Source: Peristeroidobacter agariperforans (GTDB lineage Bacteria > Pseudomonadota > Gammaproteobacteria > Steroidobacterales > Steroidobacteraceae). Taken from it: a DNA stretch of 64,000 nt. The stretch is from NCBI RefSeq assembly GCF_004138335.1, contig NZ_RYFW01000001.1, forward strand, positions 496,001 to 560,000. The letters are read 5' to 3'. The notes beneath the pieces are model-generated. The model made no database searches. It saw nothing but the letters and a program-made list of their open reading frames with translations, and was not told the DNA's origin. Below are positions 1-10,262 of the stretch, one piece after another (positions within the stretch are counted from its first letter, which is position 1; every line of letters begins with the position of its first letter). Made by a program: the position numbers and the translations under genes.

Positions 1-750
1 GGCGATCAGGAAGCCATCGATGCCTATGCCGCTCTGCAGGCCGAGTTCCAGCCGGCGCGCGAGAATCTGGAAGCCTACGTCGCCAAAGTGCGCGAGAGCT
101 ACGCGTCCGCCTTTGCCGTGCTCCGGGGCGACACGTGGTTCATGCAAAGCGTGTTCTTCTTCCGCCACGGCATCGTCGAGTGCTTCGGCATGATGCTGCT
201 GGGCATGGCGCTACTGAAATGGGGCGTGCTGACTGGCGGGAGCTCGACTCGCACCTACCTCGCGATGATCGTCGTCGGTTACACGATGGGATTGATCGTC
301 AATGCTGCCGAGATCCGGGAGCTGGAGGCCGGCGGCTTCTCACCCGAAGCGTTGATGAATGCCCTTCTTACCTACGATCTCGGCCGGATCCCCATGACGC
401 TCGGACACCTCGGACTGATCGCGATCATTTGCCGGACGCCGTGGCTCGCGAACGCGTCGCGCGTCCTTGCCGACGTCGGCCAGATGGCCCTGACCAACTA
501 CCTGACGCAAAGTTTGTTGTGCCTGCTGATCTTTACGGGCGCCGGCCTTGCCTGGTACGGCCAGCTCGCGCGACACGAGCTGTACTACATAGTGGTGGCG
601 ATCTGGGTGGTGCAGCTGATCTGGAGCCCGCTGTGGCTGCGTCACTTCCGTTATGGACCTGCGGAATGGCTGTGGCGCTCGCTCACCTATTGGCGGTTGC
701 AGCCGATGCGACGGGCCGCGGCGTCAACGGCGCCCGTGTCCGCGACTTAG
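1..750 (+). CDS. DUF418 (YeiB-like) membrane protein, C-terminal part
   Basis: The frame is open from base 1 and ends at a TAG at 748-750, so the gene starts upstream of the window. The visible ~249 residues are strongly hydrophobic, with about five membrane segments, a conserved-looking loop around MALTNYLTQSLLCLLIFTGA, and a short basic tail. This matches the C-terminal DUF418 domain found in YeiB-like inner-membrane proteins. Known members are mostly uncharacterised and sit in the cytoplasmic membrane; no substrate can be read from this fragment. The gene converges with the DNA ligase gene and the two coding ends overlap by 4 bases. An internal ATG or GTG start is unlikely because the reading frame and membrane topology continue through the left edge. 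Confidence 0.8.
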   Translation, partial: GDQEAIDAYAALQAEFQPARENLEAYVAKVRESYASAFAVLRGDTWFMQSVFFFRHGIVECFGMMLLGMALLKWGVLTGGSSTRTYLAMIVVGYTMGLIVNAAEIRELEAGGFSPEALMNALLTYDLGRIPMTLGHLGLIAIICRTPWLANASRVLADVGQMALTNYLTQSLLCLLIFTGAGLAWYGQLARHELYYIVVAIWVVQLIWSPLWLRHFRYGPAEWLWRSLTYWRLQPMRRAAASTAPVSAT

Positions 751-2291
751 CCGCTCTGCGCTTCAAAGATCCTGCGCACCGATGTCATCGTGTCGGCTTC
801 ATCGGGCCGCTTGTCGTCGCGATAACGTTTCACTCGCGCCAGTCGTAACGCCAGGCCACCGGGATAGCGCGGACTCGCCTGCAGATCGCTGAACGCAATC
901 TCCACCACCAGTTCCGGACGGATATAGACAGTCCAATCGTCACGGTGCGTCTCGCGTGCGAGGAACTCCTTCGTCTGCCATTCGAGCATCGCATCGGTCA
1001 GACCTTTGAAGGTCTTGCCGAGCATGACGTATTCGCCCGTCGCCGCATCGAGCGCACCGAGATGCAGGTTCGACAACTTGCCGGTGCGCCGACCATGGCC
1101 CCACTCGGCGGCGAGCACGATCAGATCGAGCGTATGAGCTCGTTTGATCTTGAGCCAGCTCGCGCCACGATTGCCCGCTTCGTACGGCGCCGACAGCGCT
1201 TTCGCCATGATGCCTTCGTGACCGGCGGCAATCGCTGCGTCGTAGAACGCACTCGCTTCTTCCTCGGACGCGGTCACTAATCGTGGAATGATCAAATCCG
1301 TCGGAACGACCCGTGCCAGCGCTTCGTAGCGCTCGCGCGTGGGCCGATCGGCGAGGCTCGCTTCTCCCAAGCGCAAACAATCGAAGAAGTAAGCACGCAT
1401 CGGCAACTCGGCTCGCAGCTTCTCGACATCGAGCTTGCGCCCGAATCGACGCATGGTGATCTGGAATGGGTGCGGCCGACCCGCCGCAGTGAAGGCAATG
1501 GCCTCGCCGTCGAGAATGACTTCGCGCGCTGGCAGCGCCTTCACCAGCTCCGCGATCTCAGGAACCGCGGCCGTCACATCATTGAGGCTGCGCGTATAGA
1601 TATGAACCGTGTCGCCGCTCTTGTGAACCTGGATGCGCGCGCCATCCATCTTCCACTCGAACACAGTGTCTTCGCCCAACTTCTCCAACGCTTCACCGGC
1701 ATCGGCCGCCGTTTGCGCCAGCATGGGCGCGACCGGCGAAAGCAGCTCCAACTGAAAGTTCGCCAGCGCGTCTTCTCCTTCGACCAGCGCGGCGTGCGCG
1801 ACGGCGCCCAGGCTCTTCGCATACATCGCCGCGCGCCGAACTTTGTCTACTGGAATTTGGCCAGCCGCTGCAATTGCGTCCACCATCACGCCCGCGAGCG
1901 CACCCTGGCGCAGCTCACCGACCAGCAGGCGCATCAGGAAATGTTGTTCTGCTTCAGTCGCGCGAGAAAACAACTCGCGGAGTGCATCGGCGCGGCGCGT
2001 TGTCGAGCCGCTCCCACGGATACTCGCGATCTCGGTCAGCCGTTGATCGACTTCCAGAACTGACAATTCGGGCTCGCTCGCTGCCGCGGCCGCGCTTGCC
2101 GTCTTCAAGACCGAGTAGCCGATGCCGAACTTCCCTTGTGGCGTTTCTCCGGAGAGATACGCGACCCCAACGACGATCTCATCGGCCGCGAACTGCCGCA
2201 AACAGGCGGCCAGCTCGCGCACCTTCGCCAGCCGCGCCGACGTGGACGCCACTTTGGAAGATGTCTCTACGATGACGGCGAATAGCGTCAT
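747..2291 (-). CDS. ATP-dependent DNA ligase
   Basis: A 514-residue protein with the nucleotidyltransferase ligase signature. Motif I KMDGAR carries the lysine (K214) that becomes adenylated. DGEAIAF follows, then EGIMAK and WLKIKR, which match motifs IV and V. The first ~200 residues form the helical N-terminal DNA-binding domain, and an OB-fold domain occupies the C-terminus. This is the architecture and length of archaeal and mycobacterial LigB-type enzymes, which seal nicks using ATP. Bacteria already carry NAD-dependent LigA for replication, so this one probably acts in repair or end processing. No Ku or LigD gene is adjacent, so classical end joining is not indicated here. The gene is transcribed away from the sigma factor gene on the same strand, with 14 bases between them. 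Confidence 0.93.
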   Translation of the reverse strand: MTLFAVIVETSSKVASTSARLAKVRELAACLRQFAADEIVVGVAYLSGETPQGKFGIGYSVLKTASAAAAASEPELSVLEVDQRLTEIASIRGSGSTTRRADALRELFSRATEAEQHFLMRLLVGELRQGALAGVMVDAIAAAGQIPVDKVRRAAMYAKSLGAVAHAALVEGEDALANFQLELLSPVAPMLAQTAADAGEALEKLGEDTVFEWKMDGARIQVHKSGDTVHIYTRSLNDVTAAVPEIAELVKALPAREVILDGEAIAFTAAGRPHPFQITMRRFGRKLDVEKLRAELPMRAYFFDCLRLGEASLADRPTRERYEALARVVPTDLIIPRLVTASEEEASAFYDAAIAAGHEGIMAKALSAPYEAGNRGASWLKIKRAHTLDLIVLAAEWGHGRRTGKLSNLHLGALDAATGEYVMLGKTFKGLTDAMLEWQTKEFLARETHRDDWTVYIRPELVVEIAFSDLQASPRYPGGLALRLARVKRYRDDKRPDEADTMTSVRRIFEAQSG

Positions 2292-2305
2292 GAATCAAAG
2301 GATCG

Positions 2306-3559
2306 TTACTTCTTCACTGCCCGTGCGCGGCGCCGGAACAACTCGGCCAAGGTGTCGCTCTCCGCAAGCTCGGCCGCCGCGCCAAATGCGGCCGCTGCTT
2401 GATCGTGCTCTTCGAGCGCTTCGTGCAGTTCCGCCATCGTGGCGTGGTACACCATCGTGTCCTGGATTGCATGCAGCTCATCGCTGGCCCGCAGCGCCAA
2501 TAGCGCCTCTTGCGCGCCACGCGCGTAGCGTAACGCGATGACTCGGTTCAAAGTTGCAACGGGGCTCGGGAATGACTCGCACAGCTGATCGTAATGACGC
2601 ACGATCTGCGCCCAGTCGGTCGTTTCCATGCTGGTCGCGCTGGCGTGCACGGTCGCGATCGCCGCCTCGATGTGATAACGAGTCAGCGTCTCGCCGCGAA
2701 TGGATCGTGAAAAGAACTCCATGCCGGCGTTGATGGCCGCCTGATTCCAGCGCGAACGATCTTGCTTGGCCAGCGGCACGGGACGACCTTCATCATCCAC
2801 TCTCGTCGGCGAGCGCGCCGCCGTGAGATGTAGTAACGCGGCCAACGCGTGTGTTTCGGGCTCTGCCGTCAAAGGGTGCTCGGCCAGCATCCTCACCAGG
2901 CGTAACGCGTCGTCACAGAGCAACGGCCGGAACCATTGCGGATGTCGCGGGCTCAGATAGCCCGCGTCGAACAGCAGATAGATCGCATTGAGAATGCGCG
3001 GCAATCGTTCCTGAACCAGCTCTCGCGGGGCGATATCGAAAGTCACATCCGCATCGCGCAGCTCGCGTTTGGCTCGCACGATGCGTTGCGTGATGGATTG
3101 CGGCGTCGTCAGTAACGCATGTGCGATTTCCTCAACGCTCAATCCGCAGGCCAGTCGCAGCGTCAATGCCAGCTGCGATGCCGGCATCAGGGACGGATGA
3201 CAACAGAAGGCGATCAGTCGCAGCAGTTCGTCATTGAAGGCGTGTTCGGAGGAAAAGGAATTGTCCGCTTCGGCCGAGCGTTCCTGCGTGAATTCCTCGG
3301 GCACTTCGAAGCGCGCCCGACGCAGCTTATCGGTCAACGCATTCCGAGCCGCTGTGTAGAGCCATGCCGACGGATTCGCCGGCACGGCATTGATCGCCCA
3401 GTTGCGCATCGCCGAGACGAGCGCATCCTGCACGGCATCCTCGACCATGTCGATGCGGGCCACGCCGGTGCGATTGGCGAGCAGCGCGATCAGCCGACCC
3501 GACTCGCGACGAAACAGGTCGGCGACCAGCCCTCTCGCGTCAGGCGCACGGGGCGGCAT
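2306..3559 (-). CDS. ECF42-like sigma factor with long C-terminal extension
   Basis: The 417-residue product has sigma-70 region 2 near the N-terminus (IDMVEDAVQDALVSAMRNW), then region 4 (QLALTLRLACGLSVEEIAHAL and a following helix-turn-helix). An alpha-helical extension of roughly 230 residues follows, of the DUF6596/TPR-like kind. This layout, and the YCII/DGPF gene directly upstream, are hallmarks of the ECF42 group, in which no classical anti-sigma gene is present and the extension is thought to control activity. I start at the ATG at 3559 because upstream codons in this frame lie inside the YCII gene; the chosen start gives a 20-base overlap and suggests translational coupling. The start is less certain than the family. 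Confidence 0.88.
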   Translation of the reverse strand: MPPRAPDARGLVADLFRRESGRLIALLANRTGVARIDMVEDAVQDALVSAMRNWAINAVPANPSAWLYTAARNALTDKLRRARFEVPEEFTQERSAEADNSFSSEHAFNDELLRLIAFCCHPSLMPASQLALTLRLACGLSVEEIAHALLTTPQSITQRIVRAKRELRDADVTFDIAPRELVQERLPRILNAIYLLFDAGYLSPRHPQWFRPLLCDDALRLVRMLAEHPLTAEPETHALAALLHLTAARSPTRVDDEGRPVPLAKQDRSRWNQAAINAGMEFFSRSIRGETLTRYHIEAAIATVHASATSMETTDWAQIVRHYDQLCESFPSPVATLNRVIALRYARGAQEALLALRASDELHAIQDTMVYHATMAELHEALEEHDQAAAAFGAAAELAESDTLAELFRRRARAVKK

Positions 3560-3896
3560 CGATCTCGCGCAACTCGATCCAGCCAAATTCCAGGTGCGGC
3601 CCCGAACCCAGCCGGGCCTGCGCCTGCTCATAGCTGTCGGCTGTCACGACGAACAGACCACTGATGATGTCCTTGCCTTCGGCGTAGGGCCCATCGCTCA
3701 CGACCATCTTGCCCTTCTCGGAATGCAGATGACGGCCGCCATCGTCCTTGAGCTTCTTGCCCACGGTGACGAATCCACCGGTACGCAGGCCACCGATCCA
3801 GTCGGTATAGCGCTGGATCAGCGCCTGCATCTGCGTGGGACTGAGCGTGCGAGTAGCGGCGGGATCTTCGTGCAACAAAACCAGGTACTCGGCCAT
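3540..3896 (-). CDS. YCII-related (DGPF) protein
   Basis: A 118-residue YCII-fold protein (MAEYLVLLHEDPAA...), with the signature DGPY at residues 68-71, a variant of the DGPF motif, followed by AEGKDIISGLFVV. Members form small ferredoxin-like alpha/beta dimers; their biochemical role is unknown. They are almost always encoded next to ECF42 sigma factors and belong to their regulons. The ATG at 3896 is chosen because AGGAGT lies seven bases upstream; a longer frame exists, but its extra 26 residues do not resemble the family. The gene overlaps the sigma gene by 20 bases and is the first gene of this pair. Confidence 0.9.
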   Translation of the reverse strand: MAEYLVLLHEDPAATRTLSPTQMQALIQRYTDWIGGLRTGGFVTVGKKLKDDGGRHLHSEKGKMVVSDGPYAEGKDIISGLFVVTADSYEQAQARLGSGPHLEFGWIELREIDAAPCA

Positions 3897-3916
3897 GGCG
3901 GACTCCTGAAGAAGTG

Positions 3917-3937
3917 ACGGACAGCATACCTGTCCGT
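3917..3937 (-). promoter_or_regulatory. Perfect 8-bp inverted repeat in the YCII leader
   Basis: ACGGACAG, a five-base spacer CATAC, then CTGTCCGT. It lies 21 bases upstream of the YCII start codon and just before its ribosome-binding site. It could fold in the mRNA and mask translation, or be a protein-binding site. Further upstream on the same strand, TGTC and CGTC elements about 19 bases apart are compatible with an ECF-type promoter, but that is weak evidence. Confidence 0.4.
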
Positions 3938-4020
3938 TGCCATGACGAGCGGGCCCCACCAAAACAGACAACATCTGGAAGAAAACCCGGGCACGTGGAT
4001 GTGCCCCGATCGGTCGTCAT

Positions 4021-4052
4021 AAAAAAGGCACGGCGCTTCCTTGCGCCGTGCC
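4021..4052 (-). terminator. Rho-independent terminator of the first TBDR gene
   Basis: Read on the minus strand, a perfect 10-bp stem (GGCACGGCGC paired with GCGCCGTGCC, six-base loop) is followed directly by six T residues. It starts about 60 bases after the receptor stop codon at 4113, the expected position. It separates the receptor from the YCII/sigma pair. Confidence 0.9.
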
Positions 4053-4112
4053 GGAGTGCAGGATGAGGCGGGAGGTGCCCTCGTCTCCTGCCAACGATGA
4101 TTGGCGGATCGA

Positions 4113-6470
<2,358 letters not shown>

Positions 6471-6820
6471 GGTTCCCCCAATTCTTTGCACGTTCCATGG
6501 TTGCTACGAGCGTTGCCGGGAGCCAACGCCCGACCTGTGCGATCGAGACGCGCCTGGCTTCGCTGTTGGGAAATATCCTAAAGGCAGAATGACAGCGCTG
6601 TCCAAATATTTTTATGTAGCAGAGCTTGCGCGCAATCGGGATTTTGCCAATTGCCGTTAATTCTGCGGTTGCGAAGTCCTTGTTCGCGTTGACTATCGCT
6701 GGACATTCCTGACCGTAAGAACGTAGGCTTTAAATAACGAGTTTGTTGTCCATTTGATACAAAGCTGCGTGCGTTTCGCGCCCCATAGTGCGCAACGCAC
6801 CCCAGCATCAGGGGGAAGCC
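6471..6820. promoter_or_regulatory. 350-bp divergent promoter region between TBDR and halogenase
   Basis: No gene is supported here. The stretch is AT-richer than its flanks and must hold the promoters of both divergent genes. It contains the palindrome annotated separately at 6589-6604. On the minus strand, TTGGAC overlaps the palindrome and TAGGAT follows about 19 bases later, a weak sigma-70-like pair pointing at the receptor. Confidence 0.6.
6589..6604. promoter_or_regulatory. Palindromic operator candidate (GACAGCGCTGTC)
   Basis: Twelve bases (6591-6602) are perfectly self-complementary, within ATGACAGCGCTGTCCA. The central CGCT pattern is typical of LacI- and GntR-class operators that control TonB-receptor/carbohydrate genes. 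It lies about 120 bases upstream of the receptor start and overlaps a possible -35 element, so binding would be expected to block receptor transcription. No regulator gene is adjacent, so the binding protein is unknown. Confidence 0.5.
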
Positions 6821-8332
6821 GTGTCCGACTCGCGAATTCGCAGCGTGCTCATCGTGGGCGGGGGCACGGCCGGCTGGATGACGGCCGCCGCGCTTTCACA
6901 GGTGCTCAAGGACTACTGCGCGATTCGCGTGGTGGAGTCCGAAGAGATCGGCATCGTCGGCGTCGGCGAAGCGACCATTCCCATGATCTCGGTGTTCAAC
7001 CGGCTGCTCGGCCTGGATGAAAACGACTTCGTGCGCCAGACCCAGGGCACGTTCAAGCTCGGCATTCAGTTCGTGGACTGGGCTGCCATTGGCCGCACCT
7101 ACCTGCACCCCTTCGGACCTTTCGGCACCGACATCAAGGGCGTCTCCTTCCATGCCTGGTGGCTGAAACTACGTTCGCTCGGCGAGCCGACCGATCTCGA
7201 TGATTACTCACTGCCCGCGGTCGCCGCGCGCAACGGCCGATTCATGCGGCCGCTGCAAACGGGCAACACGCCGCTCGCAACGCTGTCCTACGCATTTCAC
7301 TTCGATGCGGCGCTGTATGCGCGCTACCTGCGCAACTACGCCGAGAGTCGCGGCGTAGTGCGTACCGAAGGCAAAGTGGTGGACGTTCAGCTCAACGGCG
7401 AGAACGGCTTCATCCAGTCGGTGCAGCTCGCGAGCGGGGAGCGCATTCAGGCAGACCTGTTCATCGATTGCTCCGGGTTTCGCGGCCTGCTCATCGAGCA
7501 GGCGCTCAAGAGCGGCTATGAGAACTGGAACCACTGGCTGCCCTGCGACCGCGCCGTGGCCGTGCCCAGCGAAAACGTGGGCGAGCCTCTGCCCTACACG
7601 CGCTCCACCGCACGCAGCGCCGGCTGGCAGTGGCGCATTCCGCTGCAGCATCGCACTGGCAATGGCTATGTGTACTCGAGCAGCCACGTGAGCGATGACG
7701 AGGCGGCGCAGACAGTGCTCGCCAATCTCGATGGGCGGCCGCTCGCCGAGCCGCGGCTGCTCAAGTTCGTAACCGGGCGCCGCAAGCGCTTCTGGATCAA
7801 CAACTGTGTGGCCATTGGTCTGGCGGCCGGATTCATGGAGCCGCTCGAGTCCACCAGCATTCACCTGATCCAGAGCGGCATCGCGCGGCTGCTCTCGCTA
7901 TTTCCGGACCGTCATTTCGAAGCCGCTGACATCGAGGAATACAACCGCGCCTGCACCTTCGAGCACGAGCGCATCCGCGATTTCCTCATCCTCCACTATC
8001 ACGCCACTACGCGCGATGACTCGCCGTTCTGGAACCAGTGCCGCACCATGAGCATCCCGGAGAGCCTGAAGCAAAGGATGGAGCTGTTCCGCAGCCGGGG
8101 CCGCATCTTCCGTCAGGACACCGAGCTCTTCACCGACACGAGCTGGTTCGCAGTGTTCATCGGGCAGGGCATCGTGCCGCGCGGCTACGATCCGGTCTGC
8201 GACGCGTTGTCCGCCGAGGAATCGCGCAGGCGCGTGCTTCAGGTCCGCTCCGTCATCGCCAACTGCGCCGGCGCCATGCCGAAGCACATGGATTTCATTC
8301 GCCAGCACTGCGCGGCACAGTCGGGAAATTGA
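6821..8332 (+). CDS. Flavin-dependent (tryptophan-type) halogenase
   Basis: A 503-residue FAD enzyme. It has the dinucleotide-binding motif GGGTAGWM near the N-terminus, the catalytic lysine in [10 protein letters not shown] (K79, the same number as in PrnA), the halogenase signature WQWRIP (269-274), and [10 protein letters not shown] with the active-site glutamate (E343). Flavin-dependent halogenases use reduced FAD, oxygen and halide to make a lysine-bound hypohalous species that halogenates an electron-rich ring. Relatives beside TBDR genes in Xanthomonas and Brevundimonas brominate indoles; their natural substrates are unclear. The start is the GTG at 6821, preceded by AGGGGGAA; an upstream GTG at 6788 lacks such a site. 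No flavin reductase gene is nearby. Confidence 0.9.
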   Translation: MSDSRIRSVLIVGGGTAGWMTAAALSQVLKDYCAIRVVESEEIGIVGVGEATIPMISVFNRLLGLDENDFVRQTQGTFKLGIQFVDWAAIGRTYLHPFGPFGTDIKGVSFHAWWLKLRSLGEPTDLDDYSLPAVAARNGRFMRPLQTGNTPLATLSYAFHFDAALYARYLRNYAESRGVVRTEGKVVDVQLNGENGFIQSVQLASGERIQADLFIDCSGFRGLLIEQALKSGYENWNHWLPCDRAVAVPSENVGEPLPYTRSTARSAGWQWRIPLQHRTGNGYVYSSSHVSDDEAAQTVLANLDGRPLAEPRLLKFVTGRRKRFWINNCVAIGLAAGFMEPLESTSIHLIQSGIARLLSLFPDRHFEAADIEEYNRACTFEHERIRDFLILHYHATTRDDSPFWNQCRTMSIPESLKQRMELFRSRGRIFRQDTELFTDTSWFAVFIGQGIVPRGYDPVCDALSAEESRRRVLQVRSVIANCAGAMPKHMDFIRQHCAAQSGN

Positions 8333-8345
8333 GCCCCCGCCCTGT

Positions 8346-8546
8346 TCTCTTTACTTTGGCACTGCGCGCCGAAGAACCCACCCGCCCGCCCGTGTATCTC
8401 TTTTGTTGGCACTGCGCGCGGGCCATCCGGCCCCCTTTTGCTGACCGCACGGAACGCCGGCAGGCCGGCGCGCAGCGCCATAAAGAGAGGCAAAAGTGCG
8501 GGTGGTGGGGTCTCCAAGTCCGGCGCGCCAGCGCCAAGCAATAAGG
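8346..8546. repeat. Composite inverted repeat (REP-like element), about 200 bp
   Basis: TTGGCACTGCGCGC occurs twice in direct orientation (8356-8369 and 8406-8419, exactly 50 bases apart), each preceded by a TCTCTTT tract. After a ~46-base centre come two inverted counterparts: 8467-8488, matching the first arm with one mismatch and a 3-base gap, and 8522-8546. The spacers between copies are also roughly complementary (ACCCACCCGC against GCGGGTGGTGGGGT). The whole block is therefore one large imperfect palindrome. It occupies the 343-base gap between two plus-strand genes, which otherwise holds no coding sequence I can support. It resembles repetitive extragenic palindromes, but no transposase is nearby. 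Confidence 0.7.
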
Positions 8547-8675
8547 GCGCGCGGGTGGGCAAAAACCGCCAGCGCGGAACGCGCGTCCACCTGAACGAAT
8601 TGCATCGACTTGCAGCCGCCGCGCGAAGCGGTCGACTTAAGATGAGCCAAAGTCCGAGTCAGTGCGTTCAGCTAC

Positions 8676-9614
8676 ATGAAGAAATGGGCCCCGTTGCTGT
8701 GGATTCCGATGCTCGCGCTGGCCGGCTGGGTGCTGGTCGATCGGCTCGAAGCCATCGATTTCCACGACGTGCGGCAACAAGTGCTGGCGCAGCCCGCGAC
8801 AACCATGCTGCTCGGGCTGCTGTTCAGCGCCGGCGTGTATGCGCTGGTGGGGATTTACGAAGGCATCGCCGTGCGTATGGCGAGCGGCCGAACCATGCCG
8901 CTGGTGGCTTTTCGAACCGCCATCATCTCCAACCCGATCGCACGGGCCATCGGGCTTGCCCTGGTCAGTGGCGGCGCTTTGCGTTATCGAATGTATGCTG
9001 CGGTCGGCTTGTCGGCGCGAGAGGTCGCCACCGTCGTCGTGCTGGCCGCCATGCCTTATTTCTTCAGTGTCGGCTGGCTGATCGATTTGTCACTTTTACT
9101 CAACGCCGACACCGCCGCGCAGGCGCTGCGAATTTCCACCGGCACGGTGTTGATACTCGGCGCCGTCGGCCTTGCGAAGGATATCGGTTGGCTGACCTTC
9201 GTCATCCGTCGCAAGACGCCGCTGACGATGGGCGGGCAAACGCTGCCGGTGCCGACGCTTCGTGACACCTCGTTGCAGCTGACGATCGGGGTGATCCAGA
9301 TCTCGCTGATGACGGGCATGCTTTATCTGTTCATGCCCGAGGAGCTCAACATGAGCTGGCCGGCCTTCATCGCGATCTACTGCATCGCCTTCGTCGCCGG
9401 TCAGCTCAGTAATGTGCCCGCCGGACTGGGCGTGCTGGAAGCGGCGTTATTATTGATGTTGCCGCAGGTCCCGCCGGCGAAGTTGCTCGGCGCCGTGCTG
9501 GCCTATCGCGCCGTGTTCGAAATCCTGCCGCTGTTGATCGCGCTGGGATTGTTGCTGATGTTCGAATCGACCAGCAGCCGCGGCTTCCTGCGCCGGCGGC
9601 TGCTGCGTCGGTAA
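8676..9614 (+). CDS. UPF0104 / lysylphosphatidylglycerol synthase-type membrane protein
   Basis: A 312-residue polytopic membrane protein with about eight hydrophobic segments and the family signature LSNVPAGLGVLEAALL near residues 248-263, then a terminal basic tail (RRRLLRR). It corresponds to the membrane (flippase-like) half of MprF without the lysyl-transferase domain. In MprF this half moves aminoacylated phosphatidylglycerol across the inner membrane; stand-alone members of UPF0104 mostly have no assigned lipid substrate. The gene stands alone on the plus strand, downstream of the inverted-repeat element, and its end nearly abuts the converging dehydrogenase subunit gene (4-base gap). 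Confidence 0.82.
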   Translation: MKKWAPLLWIPMLALAGWVLVDRLEAIDFHDVRQQVLAQPATTMLLGLLFSAGVYALVGIYEGIAVRMASGRTMPLVAFRTAIISNPIARAIGLALVSGGALRYRMYAAVGLSAREVATVVVLAAMPYFFSVGWLIDLSLLLNADTAAQALRISTGTVLILGAVGLAKDIGWLTFVIRRKTPLTMGGQTLPVPTLRDTSLQLTIGVIQISLMTGMLYLFMPEELNMSWPAFIAIYCIAFVAGQLSNVPAGLGVLEAALLLMLPQVPPAKLLGAVLAYRAVFEILPLLIALGLLLMFESTSSRGFLRRRLLRR

Positions 9615-9618
9615 CGGA

Positions 9619-10254
9619 TTATAAACGTCCCATCGCTTCCTGCGCCCACGCCCTGCCGTTACCCGCTTCCGCGACGGGCACGCAGGCCTGAAACCCGCCG
9701 GGCACCGCAACGTATTGCAGGACTTGCGTAGCGCCGACTTCCGAACAGAAGAAGCCGAGCAGCGTCAGCTCGCGCGTCATGAGGATGAACGGACGCTTCA
9801 GATCTTTCGGCCGCGGGTCGTAAGAAAGCTCGGTCGCGATCGCGTCGTCATTGAATTTCCGCACCTGCTCGGTCTGCTGAGCCTTGCTCAGCTCGACGAA
9901 CGGCTTGCCGTGCGCTTTGCGGGCCGCATCGTCGAATTCCTTCAAGCCCGCCAGGTAGCGATCCCGATCGGCCTGCTCGTAAACATCCTTGAGCATGGTG
10001 TCGATGAACCCAGGCACACCGACATCCTTTGCACCGGGCGTCTTGGTGCGCGGAATGATGATCTCTGCGACGTCGGCCACGATCGCGCCTTGTTCCTTAC
10101 TGAAGAAGACCGGCTCCCAGAGCGCCTCTTCCTGCTTCGGCGCGCAGCCGCTGAGCAAGCCAAGGACGGCGGGCGCCGAGAGCGCGCCGCCCATCAGATA
10201 GGCAGCCCGCTGCAACACCTGGCGACGATTCATGTTCATGTTATCGGCACTCAT
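9619..10254 (-). CDS. Gluconate 2-dehydrogenase subunit 3 family protein (Tat lipoprotein)
   Basis: A 211-residue protein with a twin-arginine signal (NRRQVLQRAAYLMGG, RR at 10-11) that ends in a lipobox (LLSGC, C37), so it is probably exported folded and lipid-anchored. The body (VADVAEIIIPRTKTPGAKDVGVPGFIDTML) is typical of the small subunit that accompanies membrane GMC dehydrogenases. The GMC catalytic gene is 8 bases upstream in the same operon. The small subunit usually carries no cofactor but is needed for maturation and export of the large subunit. No cytochrome subunit gene is present in the window, so the electron acceptor is unknown. Confidence 0.88.
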   Translation of the reverse strand: MSADNMNMNRRQVLQRAAYLMGGALSAPAVLGLLSGCAPKQEEALWEPVFFSKEQGAIVADVAEIIIPRTKTPGAKDVGVPGFIDTMLKDVYEQADRDRYLAGLKEFDDAARKAHGKPFVELSKAQQTEQVRKFNDDAIATELSYDPRPKDLKRPFILMTRELTLLGFFCSEVGATQVLQYVAVPGGFQACVPVAEAGNGRAWAQEAMGRL

Positions 10255-10262
10255 GAGTCACC

